Positions 10,795 through 20,082 of a DNA stretch of 64,000 nucleotides are shown here, piece after piece (the stretch's first letter is position 1; every line of letters begins with the position of its first letter). A model generated the notes under the pieces. It did no database searches. It had not been told where the DNA came from and was given only the letters and a program-made list of their open reading frames with translations. Source of the stretch: Vibrio penaeicida (lineage in GTDB: Bacteria > Pseudomonadota > Gammaproteobacteria > Enterobacterales > Vibrionaceae); contig NZ_AP025144.1 of NCBI RefSeq assembly GCF_019977755.1, forward strand, positions 1,302,001 to 1,366,000. Reading direction: 5' to 3'. The position numbers were made by a program, and so were the translations under genes.

Positions 10795-10995
10795 ATGGAT
10801 TTGAGTAACATCACCAACCTCGATAGCATCATATTGCTGGGCATAGTGAACGAAAAATTGCGTTTGGAATGTGACAGTTTTGAAGAGTTGGTTACGACCT
10901 ATGAAATGGACGTTGAAAGCTTGGTGGGCAAGCTGGATGTGGTGGGTTATCAGTACGACCCACTCACGAACCAATTTAAATCTTACGATCGATAA
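10795..10995 (+). CDS. DUF4250 family small protein
   Basis: A 66-residue soluble acidic protein that begins MDLSNITNLDSIILLGIVN and contains KLDVVGYQYD near its end. This matches my memory of DUF4250, a short family with a helical, HTH-like pattern (FEELVTTYEMDVESLVGKL). The function is unknown. An AAGGGGAAA ribosome-binding site precedes the ATG. It is probably transcribed alone and ends at the hairpin shared with metR. Confidence 0.75.
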   Translation: MDLSNITNLDSIILLGIVNEKLRLECDSFEELVTTYEMDVESLVGKLDVVGYQYDPLTNQFKSYDR

Positions 10996-11004
10996 TGCAA
11001 TGAT

Positions 11005-11043
11005 TCGATACCTAAACAGCTAGACCAGATAGGTATCGACTTT
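11005..11043. terminator. Hairpin between convergent DUF4250 gene and metR
   Basis: Arms TCGATACCT (11005-11013) and AGGTATCGA (11031-11039) form a 9-bp stem with a 17-base loop, followed by a short T-containing stretch. It probably ends transcripts from the left. The weak T run leaves some doubt. Confidence 0.5.
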
Positions 11044-11044
11044 G

Positions 11045-11956
11045 TTATGCCAACTTAATCCCTTCAAGATGACTTTTACATTGCTGTCGAGCCGTGTTGA
11101 AGAACGCTTGTAGGTACCTTTTTTTGCTTTCACTGCTGCGAGTGGCTGCGAATAGCCTTCTCCAAAGGCCATCCGATAGTGGCTTGCTCGTGATCAACCC
11201 TTGGCGTGAAAACTCAATGACCGCCCAATTTGGTAAAGCGGCAACACCTAACCCAGCAGAAACCATTTGAACCAGCATTAACGTGTTATCGCACTGCTTC
11301 CATTTAGCGGGCTCAACGCCTGCTGGCTGAAGGAAATGTTTAACAATGTCTAACCTTTGCTTTTGCACAGGGTAGGTAATGATCGTTTGATCGGCTAAAT
11401 CGTGCGGTTGAATACTTTCCAACTCTGCAAGTGGGTGGGTGGTGGAAGTCACTAGTCTCATTTCAAAATCAAACAGAGGCTCATAGTGCACTTCTGATTT
11501 TGGCTGAATGTCGGAGGTGATGACCAAATCGAGCTCCCCTCCCATCAATGCCGGTAATGGTTCGAACCCAAAACCGGAAGAAAAATCCAATGTAACGCTG
11601 GGCCACGCGAGCTGATATTCCTTTAGAGCGGGCATGAGCCATTGAAAACAGGAATGGCACTCAATGGCCATGTGCAACCGACCATTAACATCTTCCTTAA
11701 GACTGGCGAGTTCACTTTCTGCCATCGCTAGCCTAGGCAGAACTTCGTCGGCGACTTTGAGCAGTATTTCACCTTCAGAGGTGAATTTCACAGGTCTTGT
11801 TTTACGCAAAAAGAGCTGCCCACCAATGCGCGATTCTAAATCCTTTATCTGATGAGAAAGTGCCGACTGCGTTAAGTGCAGGGCGGTTGCTGTTGCTGTT
11901 AGTGATCCGGTATCCCTTAATGATGTCAATGTTCTCAGATGCTTCAATTCAATCAT
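11045..11956 (-). CDS. metR: LysR-type regulator MetR
   Basis: A 303-residue LysR-family regulator. The winged HTH is at residues 1-60 (TATATALHLTQSALSHQIKD), followed by the effector-binding domain. In enterobacteria MetR activates metE and metH with homocysteine as coregulator. The identification rests on the sequence pattern (MIELKHLRTL at the start, FLRKTRPVKFTSEG) and on the divergent position next to metE, the classic arrangement. The shared 212-base intergenic region carries two MetJ-like operators. The length is normal for the family. Confidence 0.92.
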   Translation of the reverse strand: MIELKHLRTLTSLRDTGSLTATATALHLTQSALSHQIKDLESRIGGQLFLRKTRPVKFTSEGEILLKVADEVLPRLAMAESELASLKEDVNGRLHMAIECHSCFQWLMPALKEYQLAWPSVTLDFSSGFGFEPLPALMGGELDLVITSDIQPKSEVHYEPLFDFEMRLVTSTTHPLAELESIQPHDLADQTIITYPVQKQRLDIVKHFLQPAGVEPAKWKQCDNTLMLVQMVSAGLGVAALPNWAVIEFSRQGLITSKPLSDGLWRRLFAATRSSESKKRYLQAFFNTARQQCKSHLEGIKLA

Positions 11957-12025
11957 GAGCTTCTCTCACTTTTCCATGTTCTCTATGACATATGTTCATA
12001 AAATACGAGCTTTTGACCTCTTTGT

Positions 12026-12041
12026 AAACGTCTAGATGGCT
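12026..12041. promoter_or_regulatory. Tandem Met boxes (MetJ operator 1)
   Basis: Two adjacent 8-bp units, AAACGTCT and AGATGGCT, match the Met-box consensus AGACGTCT at 7 and 6 of 8 positions. MetJ with S-adenosylmethionine represses methionine genes by binding such tandem boxes. The site lies in the metR-metE intergenic region about 70 bases from the metR start. Confidence 0.7.
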
Positions 12042-12125
12042 AAATAAAATTTAAAACATGAAAAAAAATAATAAACAAGTTGAATAAATGGAATTTGCTC
12101 AACTAGGCGATTCGAGAGATATTTT

Positions 12126-12141
12126 AGCCATCCAGACTTCT
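12126..12141. promoter_or_regulatory. Tandem Met boxes (MetJ operator 2, inverted copy)
   Basis: Read on the minus strand this is AGAAGTCT followed by GGATGGCT. It matches operator 1 (AAACGTCT AGATGGCT) at 13 of 16 positions but in the opposite orientation. It lies 28 bases before the metE ATG. The adjoining bases are also mirrored (GATGGCTAAA), so the two sites form an inverted pair about 100 bp apart. Confidence 0.65.
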
Positions 12142-12168
12142 TAAATTTATGTGCAAGGAATAATAACT

Positions 12169-14451
12169 ATGGCAACGACTAAGACTCATATCCTCGGCTA
12201 TCCACGTGTTGGTGAGAAACGAGAACTAAAATTTGCGCAGGAAAAATATTGGCGAGGTGAAATTTCACAGCAAGAGCTTAAGGAAGTGGGCAGCGAATTA
12301 AGACAGCGCCATTGGAAAGATCAAACAGAGAGTGGGCTGAGCTATGTAGCAGCAGGTGATTTTGCATGGTACGACCATGTATTGACGACCAGTTTACTAT
12401 TGGGGAATGTCCCTTCACGACATAAAGAAGGTTTCCCAGATCTCGATACACTGTTCCGCGTTGGTCGCGGTCAGTCACAATCCAGTTGTGGTTGCGGCTC
12501 TGCAGCATCCGACATGACGAAGTGGTTCAACACTAATTACCACTACATTGTTCCTGAATTTAGCAGCGATGCTTCATTTGAAGTGAGCTGGCCGCAGCTT
12601 TTTGAAGAAGTAAACGAAGCTATTCAAGCTGGACATGAAGTAAAACCAGTTCTTCTTGGCCCGGTAAGTTACCTGTTCTTGGGTAAAGAAGTTGAAGAGG
12701 GGTTTGATCGCCTTACACTCCTTCCACGCCTTCTTACGGCTTACCAAGCGATTTTAGCTAAACTGGCAGAGCTCGGTGTTGAGTGGGTACAGATTGACGA
12801 ACCTATCCTTGGTCTAGAGTTAGACAAACCGTGGTTGGATTCATTTAAGCTGGCTTACCAAGTTATTCAGAGTGATGTAAAACTTCTTCTGACCACTTAC
12901 TTTGATTCAGTAGAAGAACATTTCGATTACATCACCGCACTTCCAATTAACGGTGTACACGTTGATCTTTCAGCGGCACCTGAACAGCTAGAGGCGATCG
13001 TCAACAAACTGCCTGAAAACTGGGTGTTATCAGCTGGTGTGGTTAATGGACGTAACGTTTGGCGTGCAGACGTTAATGCTTGGTTGAAGAAGCTGCAACC
13101 AGTAAAAGAAAAACTGGGTGAAAATCTATGGATTGGCAGTTCTTGTTCTTTACTGCACAGCCCAATCGATCTTGAGCTTGAAACTGAGTTAACCGAAGAA
13201 GTGAAAAGCTGGTTCGCGTTTGCGAAACAAAAGCTGAGTGAGGTTAGCCTGCTTGGTGCTGCTTTAAATGGTGATGAGAAAGCCATCGCAAAATGTGAAA
13301 TTTACAGCCAACCGATTGTTGCCCGTAAAACCGCGGATCATGTGAACAAGCCTCAAGTGAAAGCACGAGTTAACGCTATTACAAGTGAATTAGCTAACCG
13401 CAGTGCTCCATACGAAGAACGTGCCCATCACCAAGCAGAAGTATTGGGGTTACCTCTACTACCAACCACGACAATCGGTTCATTCCCTCAAACCAGCGAA
13501 ATCCGCACGCAACGCAGTGCATTCCGCACCGGAAAATTGTCGGAAGCCGATTATGAAGCCGCGCTGAAAGGCCACATTAAAGATGCGGTCGAGCGTCAAG
13601 AAGCATTAGACCTTGATGTTCTGGTTCATGGTGAAGCCGAGCGTAACGACATGGTGGAGTATTTTGCGGAGAATTTAGCGGGTTTCCAAACGTCCAAGTT
13701 TGGCTGGGTTCAAAGTTACGGTTCTCGCTGCGTTAAACCTGCGATTGTTGTGGCTGATATAGAGCGTGAAAAGCCGATGACCGTTGAGTGGTCTACTTAT
13801 GCTCAGTCTCTCACTAGTAAGCAAATGAAAGGCATGCTTACAGGACCGGTTACGATTTTGTGCTGGACGTTCCCACGTGAAGACGTTACTCGTAAAGAAA
13901 TTGCGCAGCAGTTAGCATTTGCATTACGCGATGAAGTCAGTGATTTACAGGATGCGGGGATCAACATTATTCAGATTGATGAGCCTGCGATTCGCGAAGG
14001 GTTACCACTTAAGAAGCGTGACCATGAAGAGTATCTAAACTGGGCGGTTGAATCCTTTAAAATTTCTGCGGCCAGTGCAAAACCTGAAACTCAGATTCAC
14101 ACCCACATGTGTTACAGCGAGTTTAACGAGATCATTGAATCTGTTGCCGCGTTAGATGCCGACGTTATCACCATTGAAACTTCTCGTTCAAACATGGAAT
14201 TGTTGAAAGCATTTGAAGAGTTCAACTATCCAAATGAGATTGGGCCGGGTGTATACGACATCCATTCACCAAATATTCCAACAGAAGAGTGGATGGTTGA
14301 TCTACTTGAAAAGGCGGCGGCGAAAATTCCAGCAAAACGACTTTGGGTGAACCCAGACTGCGGATTAAAAACACGTAACTGGGAAGAAACTGAAGCATCA
14401 CTTAAAAACATGGTCAATGCGGCTAAAACATTGCGTACTCAATGGCAATAA
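12169..14451 (+). CDS. metE: Cobalamin-independent methionine synthase MetE
   Basis: A 760-residue cytosolic enzyme that transfers the methyl group of 5-methyltetrahydropteroyltri-L-glutamate to homocysteine, the last step of methionine synthesis without B12. It shows the duplicated barrel of the family: the N-terminal half ([20 protein letters not shown]) and the C-terminal catalytic half starting near [14 protein letters not shown]. Zinc-site residues are visible in HTHMCYSEF and [13 protein letters not shown] 18 bases upstream would extend the frame, but the ATG at 12169 is preceded by AAGGA at the right distance. Full length for the family. Control by MetR and MetJ is inferred from the upstream region. 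Confidence 0.97.
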   Translation: MATTKTHILGYPRVGEKRELKFAQEKYWRGEISQQELKEVGSELRQRHWKDQTESGLSYVAAGDFAWYDHVLTTSLLLGNVPSRHKEGFPDLDTLFRVGRGQSQSSCGCGSAASDMTKWFNTNYHYIVPEFSSDASFEVSWPQLFEEVNEAIQAGHEVKPVLLGPVSYLFLGKEVEEGFDRLTLLPRLLTAYQAILAKLAELGVEWVQIDEPILGLELDKPWLDSFKLAYQVIQSDVKLLLTTYFDSVEEHFDYITALPINGVHVDLSAAPEQLEAIVNKLPENWVLSAGVVNGRNVWRADVNAWLKKLQPVKEKLGENLWIGSSCSLLHSPIDLELETELTEEVKSWFAFAKQKLSEVSLLGAALNGDEKAIAKCEIYSQPIVARKTADHVNKPQVKARVNAITSELANRSAPYEERAHHQAEVLGLPLLPTTTIGSFPQTSEIRTQRSAFRTGKLSEADYEAALKGHIKDAVERQEALDLDVLVHGEAERNDMVEYFAENLAGFQTSKFGWVQSYGSRCVKPAIVVADIEREKPMTVEWSTYAQSLTSKQMKGMLTGPVTILCWTFPREDVTRKEIAQQLAFALRDEVSDLQDAGINIIQIDEPAIREGLPLKKRDHEEYLNWAVESFKISAASAKPETQIHTHMCYSEFNEIIESVAALDADVITIETSRSNMELLKAFEEFNYPNEIGPGVYDIHSPNIPTEEWMVDLLEKAAAKIPAKRLWVNPDCGLKTRNWEETEASLKNMVNAAKTLRTQWQ

Positions 14452-14484
14452 CAACCGCTCATATAGTCTAACCAAACGGTAAAA

Positions 14485-14513
14485 AGCCCCTGCTCAATGA
14501 GCAGGGGCTTTCT
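14485..14513 (+). terminator. Rho-independent terminator of metE
   Basis: Arms AGCCCCTGC (14485-14493) and GCAGGGGCT (14501-14509) form a GC-rich stem followed by TTTCTG. An A run on the left means that it could also serve the convergent gene. Confidence 0.85.
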
Positions 14514-14574
14514 GTTAACTTTTGCTGTATCTTTTACCGCGTTTCATTACAAAACATGTTGAATAAAACTCTGG

Positions 14575-15006
14575 TTAGTTTACCCAGTCTCTAAGCGTAA
14601 AGGTAATTTGGTGCTTGTCGTTTTTGAGAGTCAATGTGTCTTTTGTTAGAGTAACATCGCTCCACTCTCCTAATGCATCTGACATCACCTGTTCGGTGTC
14701 CATCATTTCATCGGAGCACATCATCATGGTCATGCCCATATTTTCAACACGGAACTGCCCATCTTTTAATTCGCCTTGCCCAAAGTAACCATTGCAACCA
14801 GCGAAACCATTAACAGTCAACTTTTCACCGACTTCAATGCTAGGGTGTTTACTGTGTTCCGGTTTTACGTAGTCTTGTCCATCCACCTGAGTCAGAATCC
14901 AGTGATGATGTTGTAAATCCTCTTTGGTTACCACCGATGCATCTCCGTTGCTGGTACAAGCTGCCAAAATAACAGGTAAAGCGATAAGAGCGAGTTGCTT
15001 TTTCAT
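14575..15006 (-). CDS. META/HslJ-domain lipoprotein
   Basis: A 143-residue protein with a lipoprotein signal (MKKQLALIALPVILAAC, lipobox LAAC) followed by a META domain, as in HslJ. It shows the HHHWILTQVDG start, the VNGFAGCNGYFGQ core and the MTMMMCSDEMMD segment typical of the domain. In E. coli HslJ is linked to novobiocin resistance; the role of this homologue is not known. A TTG at 15018 would extend the frame, but the ATG at 15006 follows GGAG at good spacing and begins an ideal signal peptide. Convergent with metE. Confidence 0.85.
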   Translation of the reverse strand: MKKQLALIALPVILAACTSNGDASVVTKEDLQHHHWILTQVDGQDYVKPEHSKHPSIEVGEKLTVNGFAGCNGYFGQGELKDGQFRVENMGMTMMMCSDEMMDTEQVMSDALGEWSDVTLTKDTLTLKNDKHQITFTLRDWVN

Positions 15007-15234
15007 TCGAAGCTCCAAGAAGTGTTTTCAAAATCCCGTGCAGTATAATCAACAAGTTCAGTTTCTTGTCAATGGAAAGTCATAATAATACTGCCAAGGG
15101 TATAAAACCATGACATTTCGTTATTCAATTTTCTTTTAGAAATCTATCTTAATTCTCTCTCAAATGGGTAGAGTATGCTGTATTGTGAGTAAAGTGTTAT
15201 GATTAAGTAGTCATCGCTAAGCATAGGAGGGGAT

Positions 15235-15489
15235 ATGGAGCAGTTGGAGTTTTTCAATGTGCCGAGTCCATGTGTTCGAGTATGCACAGTTGACGAACGA
15301 GGATATTGCCAAGGATGCATGCGTAACCGGCAAGAGCGTTTCGATTGGCTGAACATGACGCCCGCTCAGCAACTCCATGTCATCAAGCTTTGTCGTCAAC
15401 GCTATCGAAGAAAGATGATGAATCAGAACAAGAAAGAACAAACCTTATCGCAGATGGATGACCAAAGTCCTCAACAAAGTTTGTTCTAG
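15235..15489 (+). CDS. DUF1289 family cysteine-rich small protein
   Basis: An 84-residue protein with the DUF1289 pattern: SPCVRVCTVDERGYCQGCMR near residues 11-30, then RRQxRF-like basic and aromatic residues (NRQERFDWLNMTPAQQ). The four cysteines suggest a small metal or iron-sulfur site; the function is unknown. A strong AGGAGGGG ribosome-binding site lies 5 bases before the ATG. The Gln-rich tail (QMDDQSPQQSLF) is typical of Vibrio members. It is a single gene, convergent with the next one. Confidence 0.85.
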   Translation: MEQLEFFNVPSPCVRVCTVDERGYCQGCMRNRQERFDWLNMTPAQQLHVIKLCRQRYRRKMMNQNKKEQTLSQMDDQSPQQSLF

Positions 15490-15510
15490 CTTTATTGCTT
15501 TTAGATAAAC

Positions 15511-16005
15511 TTAGTCCACAATTCTTACTCGAATCTGCTTTACTCTATTTTGAAGTTCGAACGCTAAGCTTTTTAGTGCCATGTCGTTCTCATTAGTAAT
15601 GTATTCTTCAAGACTATTTAATAACTCAGTATGAAGAGATTGTAATACCTCTCTTTGTGTACCTTGGTAGTCGGTAAATAAGGCACCTTGTAGTTCTTCA
15701 AGCCAACGTTTGTAACTCTCACCGTGTTCTTTGAGAGAGAGAAATGTAAGTTTAGGCTCATGGATGATTGCTTCGGCTAGAAGTGGCGAAACTTCGGATG
15801 ATGTTGCACCGTCCCTCTTAACCCATATTGATGTCAATGTATAAATAATTGGTATACTGACTGATTCGTCATTTTTAGATAAGTAATGTTCGATATTGGT
15901 ATTGCCTTTGGACATCCATCGCTCTTTTTTCTCTTCAAAGCTTTCAGCAAGAGCCTGACTCGAAGTTGCCAGTACTAAAATTACGAACAATATGGTTGTT
16001 TTCAT
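15511..16005 (-). CDS. Exported protein of unknown function, candidate immunity partner
   Basis: A 164-residue protein with a clear Sec signal peptide (MKTTILFVILVLATSSQALA). The mature part is mostly helical and charged (FEEKKERWMSKGNTNIEHYL; LHTELLNSLEEYITNENDMA). I do not recognise a family. Its ATG begins one base after the stop of the DUF5675-domain gene, so the two were one transcript before the IS insertion. A small exported protein directly behind a cell-wall-acting protein fits a periplasmic immunity protein; this is inference from position and signal peptide only. A longer in-frame start at 16053 lies inside the upstream gene and is unlikely. Confidence 0.7.
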   Translation of the reverse strand: MKTTILFVILVLATSSQALAESFEEKKERWMSKGNTNIEHYLSKNDESVSIPIIYTLTSIWVKRDGATSSEVSPLLAEAIIHEPKLTFLSLKEHGESYKRWLEELQGALFTDYQGTQREVLQSLHTELLNSLEEYITNENDMALKSLAFELQNRVKQIRVRIVD

Positions 16006-16739
16006 TTCATTTTTCCAAGTTTGAATTTGATATTTCAATATAAGCCGATTCATATTTCTCTATTTCAGAAAACAACTCATCCCTCGACGATTTGCTGCTT
16101 GTTGTCATGTAGTTTCCATCATTTAGCTTTGTATAAGATTTTCCGGGTAGTAGACAACCAAGAGTATCGTCGTGATAGTTTCCGCCATGTATAAGTATTT
16201 TAGTTCGCCCAGGCACATTCACTAATTCGTACGCTTTTGGATACTTGGCGGACGAATATTTTTTGAGCTTATACCTGCCTGCCGTTATCCTTTTGTCTGA
16301 ACCTGCTACATTTGAGTCTGGCCCTCCAGGTTCCAAAAAGTACATGTTTGATGTTTGACCCTCAATTTTAAATCGGCTTAAGGTTGTATCAGTAGATTGT
16401 TTAATTCTAGTGACCTTAATAACTAGAGTTGATTTACAGAACCCAGTTTGCAGTTTTACAGGCGATTTTAGTAGAGAATTACCAATAGTTTTTGCAGTTT
16501 TCCCATTTACATCAATTCGGCCATCAGGGCGTATCAGTTTAACCACATTCTTCTGAAAGGAGATAATCGCAGCGACAGTTTTAGATTTGTCAGGATTTCT
16601 ACCGACAGATCCATCTTCTTTTAGTAGTGGAATCCTCGGCAGAAGGTGGTTCAGTTTATTTAGCGAGCGTTGAACTATGATCCGCCCCAGCAGTTTTGGA
16701 CACCAAGTTAAGTGAGTACAATCACTAACGAGGTGAACA

Positions 16740-17027
16740 ATGACAACTAACAAAAAAACTAGAATTAAACATTCCCCTGAATTTAAGGCAGAAGCTTTGA
16801 AGCTATCAGAGAAAGTGGGAGTTGCTGCGGCAGCGAGGCAGCTCGGGTTGCATGAATCCCAGATCTACGGTTGGCGTAAGGCAATTAAAAAAGACACCAG
16901 TACCAGTCAGCGTGAAAGAGATCTCGCTGCCGAAGTCGCCAAGCTCAAAAGGCAATTGGCTGAGCAAGCTGAAGAGCTAGATATCGTAAAAAAGGCCGCC
17001 ACCTACTTCGCGAAAAATCTAAAGTAG
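16740..17027 (+). CDS. IS3-family transposase OrfA
   Basis: A 95-residue protein with an N-terminal HTH_Tnp_1-type helix-turn-helix (HSPEFKAEALKLSEKVGVAA; LGLHESQIYGWRK). A leucine-zipper-like coiled coil follows (LAAEVAKLKRQLAEQAEELD). It binds the IS ends. It ends 15 bases before the first ATG of orfB in the -1 frame. Confidence 0.92.
   Translation: MTTNKKTRIKHSPEFKAEALKLSEKVGVAAAARQLGLHESQIYGWRKAIKKDTSTSQRERDLAAEVAKLKRQLAEQAEELDIVKKAATYFAKNLK
16988..16994 (+). promoter_or_regulatory. Programmed -1 frameshift site of the IS3 element
   Basis: The heptamer A_AAA_AAG is read in frame at GTA AAA AAG near the 3' end of orfA. Slipping back one base enters the orfB frame, which is open from here (GRHLLREKSKVDCYEF...) into orfB. 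This gives the fused OrfAB transposase typical of IS3-family elements. Confidence 0.8.
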
Positions 17028-17041
17028 ATTGCTATGAATTT

Positions 17042-17893
17042 ATGCTAGAACACCTTCTGTGTTTCAATGTGGTCCGCATGGCTAAGGTGTTCGAAGTTTC
17101 ACGAAGTGGGTTCTATTACTGGATTAAGCATCGCCACAAAGCCATCCAGCGTGAGGCAATACGCCAAAAGCTTGATGAAAAAGTCAAAAAAGCTTTTGAC
17201 AATAGTAAGGGGCGTGATGGCTCAAGGCGCATCCAGAAAGAGCTAGCTGAGAATGGGGATAGCCGTAATGTTAAAACCATTGCCGCCAGTATGAAGCGTC
17301 AGGATTTAACGCCGAAAGCGGCACGCAAGTTTAAATGTACGACGGATAGCAAGCATAAGATGCCCGTAGCGCCGAACTTGCTAGCTCAAGACTTTAACGC
17401 AACGGCTCCGAATCAAAAATGGGCGGGAGATATCACGTATCTTGCCACGAGCGAAGGCTGGTTGTATCTGGCTGTCATCATCGACCTTTACTCACGACAA
17501 GTGATCGGTTGGTCAATGGATACGAGGATGACGGCAACTCTGGTCTGCGATGCATTATCAATGGCTCTGTTCCGTCGAGGGTTCCCTGAGCATGTTACTG
17601 TCCATAGTGATCGAGGTAGCCAGTATTGCTCAAAAGACTATAGGGACATAATAAGTGCTTATAACCTAAAACAAAGTATGAGTAGAAAAGGAAACTGTTG
17701 GGATAATGCGTGTGTTGAGAGCTTCTTCCATTCTATGAAAGTCGAGGCGATCCAATACGAACCGATCATGACAAGAAATGAGATGCGCCAAACGGTCTTC
17801 GAGTACATTGAGGTTGATTATAATCGGATGAGAAGGCACAGTGCTCTTGGGTATCTAAGCCCAGTTAACTTTGAACAGCAAAATGTCGCTTAA
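17042..17893 (+). CDS. IS3-family transposase OrfB (DDE integrase core)
   Basis: 283 residues from the first ATG; most product is probably made as an OrfAB fusion from 16740 through the frameshift. It has an HTH_21-like region (KVFEVSRSGFYYWIKHRHKA), then an rve core. The DDE residues are in WAGDITYL (Asp), VHSDRGSQYCS (Asp) and NACVESFFHSMKVE (Glu). The C-terminal YNRMRRHSALGYLSPVNFE is the usual family ending. No frame damage is visible, so the transposase is probably functional. Confidence 0.93.
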   Translation: MLEHLLCFNVVRMAKVFEVSRSGFYYWIKHRHKAIQREAIRQKLDEKVKKAFDNSKGRDGSRRIQKELAENGDSRNVKTIAASMKRQDLTPKAARKFKCTTDSKHKMPVAPNLLAQDFNATAPNQKWAGDITYLATSEGWLYLAVIIDLYSRQVIGWSMDTRMTATLVCDALSMALFRRGFPEHVTVHSDRGSQYCSKDYRDIISAYNLKQSMSRKGNCWDNACVESFFHSMKVEAIQYEPIMTRNEMRQTVFEYIEVDYNRMRRHSALGYLSPVNFEQQNVA

Positions 17894-18002
17894 TGAAGTG
17901 TCCAGTCTTGCTGGAGCAGATCACTAATATTATATCCCTGTAACTTTGTTGTTTCTCTGGAATACCCTTCCCTACTGGTTTTAATATTTGGAATGAAGCC
18001 AT

Positions 18003-18471
18003 AACTTCTCTCTTAAATTGTAATTAAATTAGTATGTTACCAGCAAGGTATTATTTAGATTCAAATTTAGATTAGATATGACTCGCCTAGGTAAATGCAA
18101 AAATGTAATCGACTTTTTTGTCAGCTTTTTTGAGTGTGGACTTTTCCACCTGAAAATAATGATGTTTGACCCAAAAAAATAGCAATCAAATAATCTAGCA
18201 ATAGGGATTCTTAGCGATCACTCGCAAATATTCTATAAATCACATTTACCTGTAGAAAATTGTTCCACTTCGCACAGTAATACTAGTTGCATTAACTATA
18301 GTTTTTGCGATTAGAATTCTTTGAGCAGCTTTATCTGCTATTACGCAGGTTGTCTTAGATTTCTTTTCATTTTCATTTCATCACCACGGGTTGGAGTGGT
18401 TTTGGGTGACTTTATAAATGGATGTTGAACTTTGAAGCATCTGAAAATACAAGAACAAGGAATTGACGAAA
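18003..18471. other. Noncoding AT-rich stretch before the chitinase gene
   Basis: About 470 bases with no convincing gene. The left end holds the ribosome-binding site (AGAGAGAAG on the minus strand) and promoter region of the split DUF5675 gene. The right end holds the chitinase leader with AAGGA at 18457-18461. I found no clear hairpin-plus-T terminator or repeat here. Confidence 0.5.
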
Positions 18472-19947
18472 ATGTTGAAGAGAACGCTGATATCGACGTT
18501 GATTGGCTGCACTATGGCGAGTAGTGCCTTTGCTATGAACGTACAACCCGATCCACAAAACCCGACAGGGTACATTGTGTCGAAAGTTGATCTGCAAGCT
18601 GCTGAAGCGGCAAAGACAGCCGATCCTATGTATGCCATATGGGCTAAGGCGTTGGAGACACGTCCGAATTCAATCGTAGAAGCGATTGATGCAGGGGTAG
18701 CAACAAACCCAGATAACGTTAAGCGAGTGGAAAGGGTCTTTCCTCGTAGTGAGTGGGACTTTCTCACTCAAATGGCTGCACCAGAGTATACGTATACCAA
18801 ATTCTTAAGGGCTATTGGTAAATTCCCTGCCTTCTGTGGCGACTATACAGATGGTCGCGATGCCGATGCAATTTGTAAAAAATCCATCGTGACGGCTTTT
18901 GCCCACTTCGCACAAGAGACCGGTGGTCATATCGCAAAAGATAACGTCTGGGATAACCCATTAGCGTTGGAAGAGTGGCAACAAGCGTTAGTGCATGTTC
19001 GTGAAATGGGATGGTCTGAAGGTCAGCCGGGATATACAACAGGGTGTGGCCAAAACGATTGGCAAAACCGCCGATGGCCTTGTGCGCCAAACCAAGGGTA
19101 TTTTGGTCGTGGTGCTAAACAGCTTTCGTACCACTTCAATTACGGACCATTTTCTGAGGTAATGTACGATGGCGACGCGACGGTATTGCTGAACAATCCA
19201 GCACTTGTTGCAGATACGTGGCTTAATCTTGCATCGGCAATTTGGTTCTACCTAACACCTCAAGCTCCAAAACCTGCCATGTTGCACGTTATTGACCGTA
19301 CTTGGAAGCCTTCTCAGCGTGAAATCGATGCTGGAATTGGCTACGGGTTTGGTACCACCATCAATATCATCAATGGCGGTATTGAGTGTGGTGAGCAGAA
19401 CAAAAACAAAGGTCAGCCAGTTAACCGAATCCGATACTGGGAAGGGCTAGCAGCGCACTACAACATCCCAATTGAAGCGGATGAGTCAAATACATGCTGG
19501 CAGCAAACCCCTTATGGAAGTTTGAATCTGAATGGTGCGACAGACGTGCTTTATACTAACTGGGAAGCAGATTTTTCATATCATGCCGATCGCCCAGAAG
19601 GTATTTCATATGAGTGTAAACTGGTTGGCTACCAAACCGCATATTCCGCACTTGTCCCTGGTGACTATGAGAAATGTGTGACTAATTTCTATTTGTCACA
19701 TCAAAGTTGGCCAGAAGTACGTGTGGTGGATAAGTTAGACCCTGTCCCAACTCCAGATCCTGGTCCAGGTCCAAACCCAGATCCAAATGGGTTTATTGTT
19801 TGGGAAGCAGGGAAAACGGATGTGGGCGTTGGTGCGAAAGTGACGCATAGCGGTAAATGTTTTGTTGCTAAAAATGATCCCGGGGTTTGGGAAACTCCTA
19901 CTCAGAACAACTGGTTCTGGGAAGAAGTGACTTGCCCAGTTAAGTAA
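18472..19947 (+). CDS. Secreted GH19 chitinase with chitin-binding domain
   Basis: A 491-residue secreted enzyme that cleaves chitin. It has a signal peptide ([21 protein letters not shown]), an N-terminal segment of about 75 residues, then a GH19 catalytic domain. [11 protein letters not shown] carries the probable catalytic Glu149, and [19 protein letters not shown] matches the family signature. A Pro/Asp-rich linker ([13 protein letters not shown]) leads to a C-terminal CBM5/12-like chitin-binding domain ([19 protein letters not shown], ending [10 protein letters not shown]). A TTG three codons upstream is less likely than the ATG at 18472. Transcribed alone, with its own terminator. It fits the chitin-using lifestyle of vibrios. 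Confidence 0.93.
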   Translation: MLKRTLISTLIGCTMASSAFAMNVQPDPQNPTGYIVSKVDLQAAEAAKTADPMYAIWAKALETRPNSIVEAIDAGVATNPDNVKRVERVFPRSEWDFLTQMAAPEYTYTKFLRAIGKFPAFCGDYTDGRDADAICKKSIVTAFAHFAQETGGHIAKDNVWDNPLALEEWQQALVHVREMGWSEGQPGYTTGCGQNDWQNRRWPCAPNQGYFGRGAKQLSYHFNYGPFSEVMYDGDATVLLNNPALVADTWLNLASAIWFYLTPQAPKPAMLHVIDRTWKPSQREIDAGIGYGFGTTINIINGGIECGEQNKNKGQPVNRIRYWEGLAAHYNIPIEADESNTCWQQTPYGSLNLNGATDVLYTNWEADFSYHADRPEGISYECKLVGYQTAYSALVPGDYEKCVTNFYLSHQSWPEVRVVDKLDPVPTPDPGPGPNPDPNGFIVWEAGKTDVGVGAKVTHSGKCFVAKNDPGVWETPTQNNWFWEEVTCPVK

Positions 19948-19965
19948 GAACGTCAGAAAAAGCAA

Positions 19966-19998
19966 AACCCCAGCTGTTGGTAGCAGCTGGGGTTTTTA
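19966..19998 (+). terminator. Rho-independent terminator of the chitinase gene
   Basis: Arms ACCCCAGCTG (19967-19976) and CAGCTGGGGT (19984-19993) form a stem of 10 bp with a short loop, followed by TTTTTAAT. The A run at the left may let it act on the minus strand as well. Confidence 0.88.
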
Positions 19999-20082
19999 AT
20001 TTTTTAGATTTTTCGGGTGGTAAATCCGAGAATCTTTATATGCAAAAGGCTGGATTTATCCGGCTAATTCCTTGGTGAGGAA

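Larger units (their letters stand above)
16678..17923 (+). mobile_element. Complete IS3-family insertion sequence
   Basis: A 1246-bp element. The terminal inverted repeats are about 26 bp: the left end begins TGATCCGCCCCAGCAG (16678) and the right end, read inward, begins TGATCTGCTCCAGCAA (from 17923). Both end in TGGACAC, with 20 of 26 positions matching. A 3-bp direct repeat, CTA, flanks it at 16675-16677 and 17924-17926, as expected for the family. Inside are orfA, a slippery A6G site and orfB with an intact DDE triad, so it looks able to transpose. It interrupts the DUF5675-domain gene. Confidence 0.93.
16007..18002 (-). pseudogene. Peptidoglycan-binding-like plus DUF5675 protein, split by an IS3-family insertion
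   Basis: The 5' part runs from ATG 18000-18002 to 17924 (MASFQILKPVGKGIPEKQQS...). The 3' part runs from 16674 down to the TGA at 16007-16009. Removing the IS and one copy of the CTA target duplication restores one frame of 248 residues across ...RDIILVQRSL.... Residues 20-90 resemble a peptidoglycan-binding domain (KEDGSVG, KTVAAIISFQ, RPDGRIDVNGKT). The C-terminal half matches DUF5675 (AGRYKLKKY, YELVNVPGRTKILIHGGNYH). The conserved His and Cys in IHGGNYHDDTLGC recall the HG...GC motif of L,D-transpeptidase-like folds. A cell-wall-acting effector is plausible but not shown. The frame reading into the IS from 16753 is an artefact of the insertion. The exported partner gene lies downstream. 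Confidence 0.8.

Noticed and set aside
12079..12105. Inverted repeat GTTGA...TCAAC as a MetR site
   Set aside because: It does not fit the MetR pattern TGAA-N5-TTCA, and the spacing is wrong.
16680..16753. Apparent N-terminus (MLVVIVHLVSDC) of the DUF5675-domain frame
   Set aside because: It is encoded by the left end of the IS3 element; the true start is on the other side of the insertion at 18000-18002.
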